Positions 26,260 to 34,734 of a stretch of DNA of 64,000 nucleotides are shown here, piece after piece; within the stretch, counting starts at the first letter, position 1; each line of letters begins with the position of its first letter. Under the pieces are notes generated by a model that was not told where the DNA came from, ran no database searches, and saw only the letters and a list, made by a program, of their open reading frames with translations. The stretch is from Deltaproteobacteria bacterium (GTDB taxonomy: Bacteria > Desulfobacterota > SM23-61), in the NCBI GenBank assembly GCA_016875165.1, contig VGSF01000004.1, positions 46,602 through 110,601 on the forward strand. The letters are read 5' to 3'. Position numbers and translations under genes: made by a program.

Positions 26260-27756
26260 ATGGCGGAAAAGGAACAACAGACCCAGGCGCAGCCGTCTCA
26301 AGTCGAGGAAGCCAAAGGAGAGAAAGGGTTATTAGACCGGATCATCGATGAAGGCCGGATGGCCCGTGACGAGAGCCAGAAGGGATGGGCAAAGGACGTC
26401 ATTGGCGAGTTTGTCAAGCAGGTCATGGAAGGGACCATGGTGGTCTCCAAGAACCTGGACCTGATGATCACTTCCCGCATCGGCCAGCTGGACAGGCTGA
26501 TTTCCGCCCAGCTCAATGAAGTCATGCACCATCCTGATTTCCAAAAGCTCGAGGGCTCCTGGCGAGGGCTGCAATTCTTGGTGAACAAGAGCGAAACCGG
26601 GGAGCAATTGAAGATCCGGGTGATGAGTGTTTCCAAGAAGGATCTTCTCAAGGACATGGAAAAGGCATCGGAATTCGACCAGTCCACCCTCTTCAAGAAG
26701 ATCTATGAAGAGGAGTTCGGCATGTTCGGCGGCGCCTCTTATGGCGCCCTGATTGGGGATTATGAATTTGGTAACAACCCTCAGGATCTGTCCCTTCTCG
26801 AAAAGATCTCCCAGGTGGCCTCGGCAGCCCATGCGCCGTTCATCGCCGCTACTGCTCCCTCCATGTTTAACATGGACAGTTTTGCCGACCTGGGGGGTCC
26901 TCGGGACATGGCCAAGATCTTTCAGAGCACCGAGTTTGCCAAATGGAAGTCCTTCCGCGACTCGGAGGATTCAAGGTATGTGGGCCTGGTCATGCCCCAT
27001 ATCCTGATGCGGCTTCCTTATGGCCAGGGGAGTGTTCCCGTGGAAGCCTTCAACTATGAGGAGGATGTGGACGGAAAAGACAATAGCAAATACCTCTGGG
27101 GCAATGCGGCCTTTGCCCTCGGAGCCCGGCTGACCGATGCCTTTGCGAAATACCACTGGTGTGCGGCCATCCGGGGGGTGGAGGGAGGCGGCCTGGTGCA
27201 AGGTCTGCCGGTCCACACCTTCCGGACCGATGAGGGGGATATCGCCCTCAAGTGCCCCACAGAAATCGCCATCACCGACCGGCGGGAGAAAGAACTCGCC
27301 GATCTCGGCTTTGTTCCGCTGGTCCATTGCAAGGGAACCGATTATGCCGCTTTTTTCAGCACCCAGACGGCGAATAAGCCCAAGGCGTACGACACGCCTG
27401 CGGCCACGGCCAATGCCAGATTGTCTTCGCAACTCCAGTACATCCTCGCGGTCTCGAGGTTTGCCCATTACCTGAAGTCCATGATGAGAGACAAGATTGG
27501 CAGCTTCATGACCCGCAAGAATGCCGAAGATTTTCTGAACCGGTGGATTACCAACTATGTCCTTTTGGATGACGACGCCGGACAGGACGCTAAAGCCAGC
27601 CATCCCTTGCGGGAAGCAAGGGTGGATGTGAGTGAAATCCCGGGTAAGGCGGGGGCTTACCGGGCGGTAGCATTTCTGAAGCCCCATTACCAGCTCGACG
27701 AACTGACCGTTTCGTTGAGGCTGGTTGCAGACCTGCCGCCGGCAGCCAAGAAGTAA
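26260..27756 (+). CDS. tssC: T6SS sheath large subunit TssC (VipB)
   Basis: TssC builds the sheath wall and its N-terminal helix is the ClpV recognition site after contraction. The 498-residue product shows all standard blocks: MHHPDFQKLEGSWRGLQFLV, GALIGDYEFGN, PFIAATAPSMF, LRLPYG, YLWGNAAFALGARL, then the C-terminal KCPTEIAITDRREKELADLGF, CKGTDYAAFFS and RFAHYLKSMMRDKIG. Length is normal. A full AAAGGAGGT ribosome site precedes it. Confidence 0.97.
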   Translation: MAEKEQQTQAQPSQVEEAKGEKGLLDRIIDEGRMARDESQKGWAKDVIGEFVKQVMEGTMVVSKNLDLMITSRIGQLDRLISAQLNEVMHHPDFQKLEGSWRGLQFLVNKSETGEQLKIRVMSVSKKDLLKDMEKASEFDQSTLFKKIYEEEFGMFGGASYGALIGDYEFGNNPQDLSLLEKISQVASAAHAPFIAATAPSMFNMDSFADLGGPRDMAKIFQSTEFAKWKSFRDSEDSRYVGLVMPHILMRLPYGQGSVPVEAFNYEEDVDGKDNSKYLWGNAAFALGARLTDAFAKYHWCAAIRGVEGGGLVQGLPVHTFRTDEGDIALKCPTEIAITDRREKELADLGFVPLVHCKGTDYAAFFSTQTANKPKAYDTPAATANARLSSQLQYILAVSRFAHYLKSMMRDKIGSFMTRKNAEDFLNRWITNYVLLDDDAGQDAKASHPLREARVDVSEIPGKAGAYRAVAFLKPHYQLDELTVSLRLVADLPPAAKK

Positions 27757-27798
27757 AGGCCTTTGAGGCCTTGATGAAGGTTGGATGTTTTCGTCAGG

Positions 27799-28275
27799 AT
27801 GAATGAGAACCAGCAAAACCTTCAGGCATCCATCCTGGACAGGCTCATTGACCTCGAACCAGGGGTTTCCCGTGAGCCTGTCCAGTACCGCCTTCTCACG
27901 ATCGGACGAGCAAAGGCCTCGGTCGTTAGGGACCTCGAGAACCTGCTCAACACCAAGCGGAGTGTATTGGCCCCGCCAGCCGCGTTTCGAGAAGTGAACA
28001 ATTCGCTTTTCGTCTATGGCCTGCCGGACTTTACCTCCCAAAATCCGAGAAGCCCAATGGTGCGGCAGCAACTGCGCCAGCAGATGGAGAGGATCATTTC
28101 CCGGTTCGAACCCCGGTTAAGAAATGTGAAGGTAAATGTGGAAATGTCGGCTCAGACCGAGCGGAATCTCCGGTTCAAAATCAGCGCCCTTTTAGTGGTA
28201 GACCCGCTCACCGAACCGGTAACATTTGACACCTATTTCGATGTGAGCCGGGGCGAGTATTTCATCTCCCAATGA
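27799..28275 (+). CDS. tssE: T6SS baseplate protein TssE (gp25-like)
   Basis: TssE is the small baseplate wedge component related to phage T4 gp25. The 158-residue product has LLDRL-like SILDRLIDLEP, a segment VVRDLENLLNTKRS with the conserved helix, and VYGLPDF, then EPRLRNVKVNVEMS. The ATG at 27799 gives a normal start; the frame also permits TTG at 27781, and neither has a strong ribosome site. It is 42 nt after tssC and 7 nt before tssF. Confidence 0.9.
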   Translation: MNENQQNLQASILDRLIDLEPGVSREPVQYRLLTIGRAKASVVRDLENLLNTKRSVLAPPAAFREVNNSLFVYGLPDFTSQNPRSPMVRQQLRQQMERIISRFEPRLRNVKVNVEMSAQTERNLRFKISALLVVDPLTEPVTFDTYFDVSRGEYFISQ

Positions 28276-28282
28276 AACCTTA

Positions 28283-30088
28283 ATGGATGAAAAGTTTCTA
28301 AATTATTATGAGCGGGAGCTTACCTTTATCCGGGAGATGGGGGTAGAATTTGCCAGGAAGTATCCCAAGATCGCCGGTCGATTGCTGCTGGAGCCGGATA
28401 AATGCGAAGACCCCCATACCGAGCGGTTGATCGAGGCTTTTGCCTTTCTCTGTGGACGGATCCACCAAAAGATCGATGATGATTTTCCGGAAATAACTGA
28501 ATCCATGCTGCAGATCCTCTACCCTCATTACATTAACCCCATCCCTTCCATGTCGGTGGTGAAATTCGAACCGGCCAAGAAGACCATCCCTCCGGCCGGA
28601 TACCGGATAGAGAAGGGTACCGCCCTCTACTCCAAACCCGTCGCCGGCAGCCCTTGCCAGTTTAAGACCTGCTACCCGGTGACCCTCTGGCCAGTTGAAG
28701 TGACCTCAGCCAGGCTTCGGGACCCGAAAAAGTCGGTGAAGAATGCCCAACAGGTCATCGAGATCCAGCTGAAGGCTTACAACAACCTGACCTTCTCTCA
28801 GCTTCTCTGGGAGGGTCTTCGCTTTTTCCTGAACGGGCCGGGCCAGCATATCTTTCATCTCTATGAGCTTTTGTTCAACCATGTATGTCAGGTGGAATGT
28901 GAGTCCATCGGCAAGAAGGGGAAGATCGAAGGGATATCCTTGACCCCGGAGGACCTAAGGCCGGTGGGATTCGATGCCGCCGAAAGGATGATTCCCTATC
29001 CCCCCCGGTCCTTTCCTGGTTACCTGCTCCTTTTTGAATACTTCTGTTTCCCCGAGAAATTTCTCTTCGTCGATCTCCAGGGTCTGGATCAGATGAGACA
29101 GCGAGACTTTGGCGATACCCTTGAACTCCGCATATACCTCGACCGAGTAGCCAAATCGGACCTCCTGATAAATGAAGAGACTTTCTGTCTCAACGCCACC
29201 CCGGTCGTTAATCTTTTCAGCCGGATTGCTGAGCCGATTCGGGAGGAGCAGCAGAAGACGGAATACCGGGTGATTCCAGATATTCGGAGGCTTGAAGCAA
29301 CCGAGGTCTTCAGCGTCGACCGGGTCTTTACTTCCTCACCTACGTCTCCCGGGAAGGAAGCCGAATTTAAACCTTTTTATTCCCTGAACCACTATCTCGA
29401 TGAAGGGGATGGCGGTCGGGGCATACCTTTCTGGCATATCCAGCGGCGTCCCTCAGGCCTAAAGGGAGATGAAGGGATCGAGGTCTTCCTCTCTTTTACC
29501 GACTGGAGTTTTAAGCCCGCTGACCCGGGGGTGGAGACGATAACCGTCCATACCACCTGCACGAACCGGGATCTGCCCGGCCGTCTCCCTTTTGGCGATC
29601 CCGCCGGTGACTTTGATATAGAAAAAGCGGCTCCGGTGGCCCGCATAAACTGCCTCATAAAACCCACGCCTACCCGGCGGCCCTCTCTGGGCGGGGCACT
29701 CCAATGGCGCCTCATCTCTCATCTTTCTTTAAACTATATGTCCCTCGTTCAGGGAGGGGAAGAGGCCCTGAAGGAAATTCTCAAACTTTACGATTTTGAT
29801 AATTCCCCTGTGACCCGGCAGCAGATCAGCGGCATCGTCTCCGTGAATTCCCGGTACATCACCAGAAGAGTCGGCCAGGCCATTTGCCGCGGGGTGGAAG
29901 TGACCCTCGAGTTGGATGAAGACAAATATGTGGGAACGGGCCTCTATCTATTTGCCTCTGTGTTGGATGGATTTTTTGGCCAGTATGTTTCGGTCAACTC
30001 CTTTTCCCAGTTGATCGCCAAGACCCTGCAGAAGAAAGAGGCGCTAAAAAAGTGGACGCCGAGAAACGGGAACCGGATCCTTCTCTAA
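28283..30088 (+). CDS. tssF: T6SS baseplate protein TssF
   Basis: TssF is the wedge scaffold equivalent to phage gp6. The 601-residue product begins with the conserved block FLNYYERELTFIREMGVEFARKYPK, split here as DEKFLNYYERELTFIREMG. It continues with DPHTERLIEAFAFLCGRI, LYPHYINPIPSM, GLRFFLNG and a C-terminal SVNSFSQLIAKT. Length is normal (580-620). It overlaps tssG by 37 nt. Confidence 0.95.
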   Translation: MDEKFLNYYERELTFIREMGVEFARKYPKIAGRLLLEPDKCEDPHTERLIEAFAFLCGRIHQKIDDDFPEITESMLQILYPHYINPIPSMSVVKFEPAKKTIPPAGYRIEKGTALYSKPVAGSPCQFKTCYPVTLWPVEVTSARLRDPKKSVKNAQQVIEIQLKAYNNLTFSQLLWEGLRFFLNGPGQHIFHLYELLFNHVCQVECESIGKKGKIEGISLTPEDLRPVGFDAAERMIPYPPRSFPGYLLLFEYFCFPEKFLFVDLQGLDQMRQRDFGDTLELRIYLDRVAKSDLLINEETFCLNATPVVNLFSRIAEPIREEQQKTEYRVIPDIRRLEATEVFSVDRVFTSSPTSPGKEAEFKPFYSLNHYLDEGDGGRGIPFWHIQRRPSGLKGDEGIEVFLSFTDWSFKPADPGVETITVHTTCTNRDLPGRLPFGDPAGDFDIEKAAPVARINCLIKPTPTRRPSLGGALQWRLISHLSLNYMSLVQGGEEALKEILKLYDFDNSPVTRQQISGIVSVNSRYITRRVGQAICRGVEVTLELDEDKYVGTGLYLFASVLDGFFGQYVSVNSFSQLIAKTLQKKEALKKWTPRNGNRILL

Positions 30089-31083
30089 AAGACCGCCTTT
30101 TTAAGGAATTTTACCGTTTTTCCTTTTTCAAGGCCGTCCATCTACTGGAGTTGCTTTTTCCCGAAAAGAAGCAATTGGGCCGGACCCTCACGCCGGGGGA
30201 AGAAGCGGTTCGATTTTCGGTAAAACCCGGTTTCTCGTTCCCTCCCAGCGATATTTCGAACCTGAAACAGGAGGATGAGAAAAGGCCGGTGAATATGGAA
30301 GTTGCCTTCATGGGACTGATCGGTCCATCCGGTGTCCTCCCCTACTGGTATAATGAACTGGCCGCGGAGCGGATTCGCCAGAAAGATTTTGCCTTCACCG
30401 CCTTCTTGGATATCTTCCATCACCGTTTGATCTCCCTGTTTTACCTGGCCCGGAAAAAATACCGATTCCCTGAAAATTATCGGGTAGGAGCCAAGGATAG
30501 GCTTTCCAATCATCTGTTAAGTCTTATCGGTTTAGGAACGCCGGGGCTCGCCGGAAAAATCGGATTGCCCCAGGAGTCCCTTATATATAACAGTGGGCTT
30601 TTGTCGAGGCTGGTCCCGTCTGCCGCGGCCATTGAAGGGACCGTGGAGTATTTCTCCGGTACGAGGGCGGAGGTGGAGCAGTTCATCGACCGGACCCTTT
30701 CCATCAGTCCGGAGGATCAAACCCAACTTGGCGTCGCCAACGGGCAATTGGGTGTCGATGCCATTTGCGGAAGCTCGGCCTGGGAAAACCAGACCAAATT
30801 CCGCATCCATCTCGGGCCCATGGGCTATGGGTATTTTCTCCGTCTTCTGCCCACCGGCGACCTGCTCCGCCAGATTTTCTCCCTGGTCAGGTACATGGTA
30901 GGGCTGGAGTATGAATTCGAGATTCGTCTCGTTCTTACCCGTGAGGAAGTTCCCCTATGCGTATTAGGTATGAAACCCCCGGCTTCTCCGCGGCTGGGCT
31001 GGTCAACCTGGCTTAAGACTCCTGGGGTCCATCACCGGGAGGACCCTTACGTCACATTTGAGGACCCAGAATCTCCTTTGTAG
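30052..31083 (+). CDS. tssG: T6SS baseplate protein TssG
   Basis: TssG heterodimer-like copies join TssF in the wedge. The 343-residue product has the family pattern FSFFKAVHLLELLFP, VRFSVKPGFSFPPSDI, VAFMGLIGPSGVLPYWYNEL, and a C-terminal LGWSTWLKT. It starts with GTG at 30052 inside tssF, which implies translational coupling. The downstream gap contains a MITE-like repeat. Confidence 0.94.
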   Translation: MDAEKREPDPSLKDRLFKEFYRFSFFKAVHLLELLFPEKKQLGRTLTPGEEAVRFSVKPGFSFPPSDISNLKQEDEKRPVNMEVAFMGLIGPSGVLPYWYNELAAERIRQKDFAFTAFLDIFHHRLISLFYLARKKYRFPENYRVGAKDRLSNHLLSLIGLGTPGLAGKIGLPQESLIYNSGLLSRLVPSAAAIEGTVEYFSGTRAEVEQFIDRTLSISPEDQTQLGVANGQLGVDAICGSSAWENQTKFRIHLGPMGYGYFLRLLPTGDLLRQIFSLVRYMVGLEYEFEIRLVLTREEVPLCVLGMKPPASPRLGWSTWLKTPGVHHREDPYVTFEDPESPL

Positions 31084-31119
31084 TGGTCATGATTGGGCGG
31101 GGAAATTTGAATAAGACTT

Positions 31120-31250
31120 GAGCTTCTTGCAAAAGTCCGTAATTTACCCTTCGACAGGCTCAGGGTGAACGGGCTTAGGTTGAAATTTTATAGTTTTTCC
31201 GTTCGTGTTGAGCTTGTCGAACCACAAAAAAATACTTTTGCAAGAGCCTC
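31120..31250 (-). repeat. MITE-like element, family B, copy 2
   Basis: This is the reverse complement of the element at 12940-13070, differing at a few positions. The ends are AGCTTCTTGCAAAAGT and ACTTTTGCAAGAGCCT. The pentamer ACTTG flanks both sides (31115-31119 and 31251-31255), a likely target duplication. It sits between tssG and clpV, inside the T6SS run. Confidence 0.8.
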
Positions 31251-31299
31251 ACTTGAATACGGGACTTAAGACTCAAATCTGGAACAAGGAGGCACCTTC

Positions 31300-33942
31300 A
31301 TGCCAAGATCCAACCTCAAATCCTTGATCGGAAAATTGAACCAAACCTGCCGAAGCACCCTGGAATCGGCCGCCGGTCTTTGCCTGTCTCAGACCCATTA
31401 CGAGGTGGACCTGGAACACTTCCTTCTCAAACTCCTTGAAATTTCCAATACCGATTTTCAGAAGATCCTGAGGCACTTTGAGATAAACGAATCCCGTTTG
31501 GCCTCCGATCTCACCCGGGCCATGGAAGGCTTCAAAACCGGCAACGCCAGAACGCCGGCTCTGTCACCCCGGATCCCCCGCATGATTCAAGATGCCTGGC
31601 TGGTCGCCTCCGTTGATTTCCAGACCCAAAGCATCCGCTCCGGCCACATCCTTCTCGCCCTGATGAGCAATGAGGAGATAGCCCGGATGTTGACAGCAAG
31701 CTCCGACGTATTCAAAAAGATTTCTGTGGAAACCTTAAGCCAGCGGCTTCGCGATTTGACCTCAGGATCAAGAGAAGACATTGAGGCTCCAAGCATGGGA
31801 AGACCCGAAGAGGCCCGAGCCCCGGGAGCCCCAGCCGCCGGAACGCGGGCCCTGGACCTCTATACCATCAATCTTACCGAAAAAGCCCGAAAGGGAGAGG
31901 TAGATCCTGTCCTCGGCCGCGACTTCGAGATCCGGCAGATGGTGGATATCCTCATTCGGCGAAGGCAGAATAACCCTATCCTGACAGGAGAAGCGGGTGT
32001 TGGGAAGACTGCTGTGGTGGAAGGGTTTGCTTTGAGGATCGTCCAGGGAGACGTCCCTCCCCCGCTTCGAAACGTGGCTGTTCATACCCTCGACCTGGGA
32101 CTCCTCCAGGCCGGAGCGGGTATAAAGGGCGAATTCGAAAATCGTCTGAAATCCGTGATCAACGAAGTAAAGGCATCTCCCACCCCTATTATTCTTTTCA
32201 TCGATGAGGCACACACCCTCATTGGCGCAGGGGGGTCCGCGGGTTCAGGCGATGCGGCCAATCTCCTCAAACCCGCCTTAGCCCGGGGGGAACTTCGCAC
32301 CATCGCAGCCACCACGTGGTCCGAATACAAGAAATACTTCGAGAAGGACGCTGCCCTGGCCCGGCGGTTCCAGGTGGTCAAAATAGAGGAACCGGAGGAG
32401 CAGAAGGCTCTGGTGATGATGCGGGCGGTCGCTCCTTTTCTGGAGAAACACCACAAAGTGATGATTACCGATGGTGCTTTACTCGACTCGGTCCGCCTGT
32501 CCCGTCGCTATCTCACGGGAAGACAGCTTCCTGACAAATCGGTGAGCGTCCTGGACACAGCCTGTGCCAGGGTGGCCATTGGCCTTACCACACATCCCCC
32601 TGCTATTGAGGAGACCCAACGCCGCATTACCCATATTGATAACGAGATTAAAATCCTCCAGAGGGAAGCGCTGATGGGCCATGACCATGCCGAGCGTATC
32701 CAACACCTTCAAGCGGGAAAGGAATCAGCCAAGACCCGCCTGGATGATCTGAACAAGAATTGGCAGAAGGAGATAGAGATCGCAACTCGAATAAAGGATT
32801 TGAGGCAGGAGATAGAGGAAATTCACGGAAAAGATCCCACAGAAGTGGGCGTTTTATCCCAAAAGCAGGAATTGCTGAAAGGGTTGGAGAAGGAACTCGC
32901 CGCAGTGCAAGGAGATACACCCTTGGTTCAGGTTGCCGTAGATTCGCAAATCATATCCGAGGTGATTTCCGGGTGGACTGGTATTCCGACAGGCCGCATG
33001 CTGACTGACGAAATTGATACCGTCCTCAACATGGAAAAACTGTTGGGCGAAAGGATCATCGGGCAAGACCATGCCCTGAATGCCATCGCCCAGATGATCC
33101 AGACCGCCCATGCGGGAATCGAAGACCCATCCAAACCGACGGCGGTCTTCCTCTTCGTCGGTCCAAGCGGAGTAGGCAAGACGGAAACAGCGCTGGCTCT
33201 CTCCGAATTGCTTTACGGCGGCGAAGAGAATGTGATCACGATCAACATGTCAGAGTATCAGGAGGCCCATACGGTTTCCGGACTTAAAGGTTCTCCTCCC
33301 GGCTACGTGGGATATGGGGAGGGGGGCGTGCTGACTGAGGCGGTCCGCAAGAGGCCGTACAGTGTGGTCCTCCTCGATGAGGTGGAAAAGGCCCACCCGG
33401 ATGTAACGGAACTCTTTTACCAGGTCTTTGACAAGGGTACCCTTGAAGATGGGGAAGGCCGACGGATCGATTTCAAGAACACTCTCATCATCCTGACGTC
33501 CAACCTGGGCACGGACACGATCATGAAGGTCTGTGCCGATGAGGAGACTATGCCGGACTGGCCGCGCCTTACGGAGATGCTCCGGCCGGAGCTCCTGAAA
33601 CGCTTCAAGCCTGCCTTCCTGGGCCGCCTGAAGGTCGTACCGTATTATCCGATCACCGACAAGACCATGCGCCTTATCGTGAAGCTTAAACTGAACCGGA
33701 TCGCCAAGCGCATGCGGGAAAACAGGAATGTTTCCTTTGGGTATGATGAAGGATTGATCGAGTCCATCGCCAGCCGATGTAAAGAAGTGGAAAGCGGAGC
33801 AAGGAACGTGGACCATATCTTAACCAATACGTTGCTGCCCGAAATGTCGAAAGAATTACTTTCGAGGATGGTGACGGGTGAACAAATCAAGGAGGTCAAG
33901 GTTTCTTTGATTGGGGAAGGATTTGGGTTTGAGGTGCGATGA
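31300..33942 (+). CDS. clpV: T6SS sheath-disassembly AAA+ ATPase ClpV (TssH)
   Basis: ClpV unfolds contracted TssBC sheath for reuse. The 880-residue product has an N-terminal double-Clp-N domain (about 1-155), AAA1 with Walker A GEAGVGKT at 230-237 and Walker B LFIDEAH, a coiled middle domain (about 415-530), and AAA2 with Walker A GPSGVGKT at 621-628 and VLLDEVEKAHPDV. The short C-terminal domain is of the ClpV type, without the longer ClpB region. The ribosome site ACAAGGAGG precedes ATG 31300. It overlaps the next unknown gene by 4 nt (ATGA). Confidence 0.95.
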   Translation: MPRSNLKSLIGKLNQTCRSTLESAAGLCLSQTHYEVDLEHFLLKLLEISNTDFQKILRHFEINESRLASDLTRAMEGFKTGNARTPALSPRIPRMIQDAWLVASVDFQTQSIRSGHILLALMSNEEIARMLTASSDVFKKISVETLSQRLRDLTSGSREDIEAPSMGRPEEARAPGAPAAGTRALDLYTINLTEKARKGEVDPVLGRDFEIRQMVDILIRRRQNNPILTGEAGVGKTAVVEGFALRIVQGDVPPPLRNVAVHTLDLGLLQAGAGIKGEFENRLKSVINEVKASPTPIILFIDEAHTLIGAGGSAGSGDAANLLKPALARGELRTIAATTWSEYKKYFEKDAALARRFQVVKIEEPEEQKALVMMRAVAPFLEKHHKVMITDGALLDSVRLSRRYLTGRQLPDKSVSVLDTACARVAIGLTTHPPAIEETQRRITHIDNEIKILQREALMGHDHAERIQHLQAGKESAKTRLDDLNKNWQKEIEIATRIKDLRQEIEEIHGKDPTEVGVLSQKQELLKGLEKELAAVQGDTPLVQVAVDSQIISEVISGWTGIPTGRMLTDEIDTVLNMEKLLGERIIGQDHALNAIAQMIQTAHAGIEDPSKPTAVFLFVGPSGVGKTETALALSELLYGGEENVITINMSEYQEAHTVSGLKGSPPGYVGYGEGGVLTEAVRKRPYSVVLLDEVEKAHPDVTELFYQVFDKGTLEDGEGRRIDFKNTLIILTSNLGTDTIMKVCADEETMPDWPRLTEMLRPELLKRFKPAFLGRLKVVPYYPITDKTMRLIVKLKLNRIAKRMRENRNVSFGYDEGLIESIASRCKEVESGARNVDHILTNTLLPEMSKELLSRMVTGEQIKEVKVSLIGEGFGFEVR

Positions 33943-34640
33943 TGAACATTAACGTGGAAGCTTTTAATGTGGATACCAGTGATAATCCTATCCCGGTGGT
34001 AACGAAAGCCTTGAATGCTGAAGTACCACAGGGGGCGATCCGAACCTGCTGTAAGGGGTTAAAGATTGAAGCGCGGGTGAAAACCGCGGATGATAATGCC
34101 CCGAATTGGTATGTTGGATTCGTGCAAGTGTTGAAACAGGCACGTATGGGAGCCCTTTACGAAAACCGGCGTTCCATTTTTTGGAATCAGATCACTCTTC
34201 CGTGTTATGATTCCTCATCCCGCATAATCATCCCATGGTTCAACGAGCAATCACGCAAGCCTTTGGCGAAGAATCTACCGGTTTCCGTTTCCCTGAGGGA
34301 TTTTCCGACCGCCCTGATCTATACCAAGTTTCAAGATGATCCGGGCGTGCCGGTTAAAGCTGGCAATGACTCTCTCACCAAATGCGAAAAGTTTTTGGAT
34401 TTTGATGTCTTTCTTTATGCCCGGCACAAAATTAAACAAGATGATTGCCAAGTGCTCAAATACCTGAGCTGGACAACCGAAATCGTGGTGGAACGATCAC
34501 CGGCCCAAGCAGGCGTATATACCGCGACCAGGCACGTTCGCAACGTAACCCCTGCCCGGGACGGTCGAGAAGCCGACAAGATTTTGTTGCCGAAAAATTT
34601 CGCCGCCGCCAACAACACAATCCTTAAGAAAGTGGTTTAA
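33939..34640 (+). CDS. Unknown protein translationally coupled to clpV
   Basis: A 233-residue protein with no family that I recognise. It has no signal peptide or membrane helix. The sequence is globular with several aromatic blocks (NWYVGFVQVLKQARMGALY, SRIIIPWFNEQSR, YLSWTTEIVVERSP) and predicted mixed alpha/beta content, and Cys residues (CCKG, CYDS). It overlaps clpV by the 4-nt ATGA and is followed after 94 nt by the fused sheath gene, so it belongs to the T6SS run. It may be an effector, a modifier of ClpV, or part of the fused-sheath module; nothing in the sequence decides. The second ATG (33942) is an equally good start. Confidence 0.8.
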   Translation: MMNINVEAFNVDTSDNPIPVVTKALNAEVPQGAIRTCCKGLKIEARVKTADDNAPNWYVGFVQVLKQARMGALYENRRSIFWNQITLPCYDSSSRIIIPWFNEQSRKPLAKNLPVSVSLRDFPTALIYTKFQDDPGVPVKAGNDSLTKCEKFLDFDVFLYARHKIKQDDCQVLKYLSWTTEIVVERSPAQAGVYTATRHVRNVTPARDGREADKILLPKNFAAANNTILKKVV

Positions 34641-34734
34641 GGAGTCGGCCCGAGAGACCCTTTTTTAGGGCAGGGGTCAGCAAAAAAACTATTAAAACCC
34701 AAATATTCCAGCTTATTCATAAGGAATAAGGGCT

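Noticed and set aside
26971..28071. Minus-strand frame of 366 codons across tssC and tssE
   Set aside because: It is antisense to two clear T6SS genes and resembles no protein family; high GC at third positions of the real genes keeps it open.
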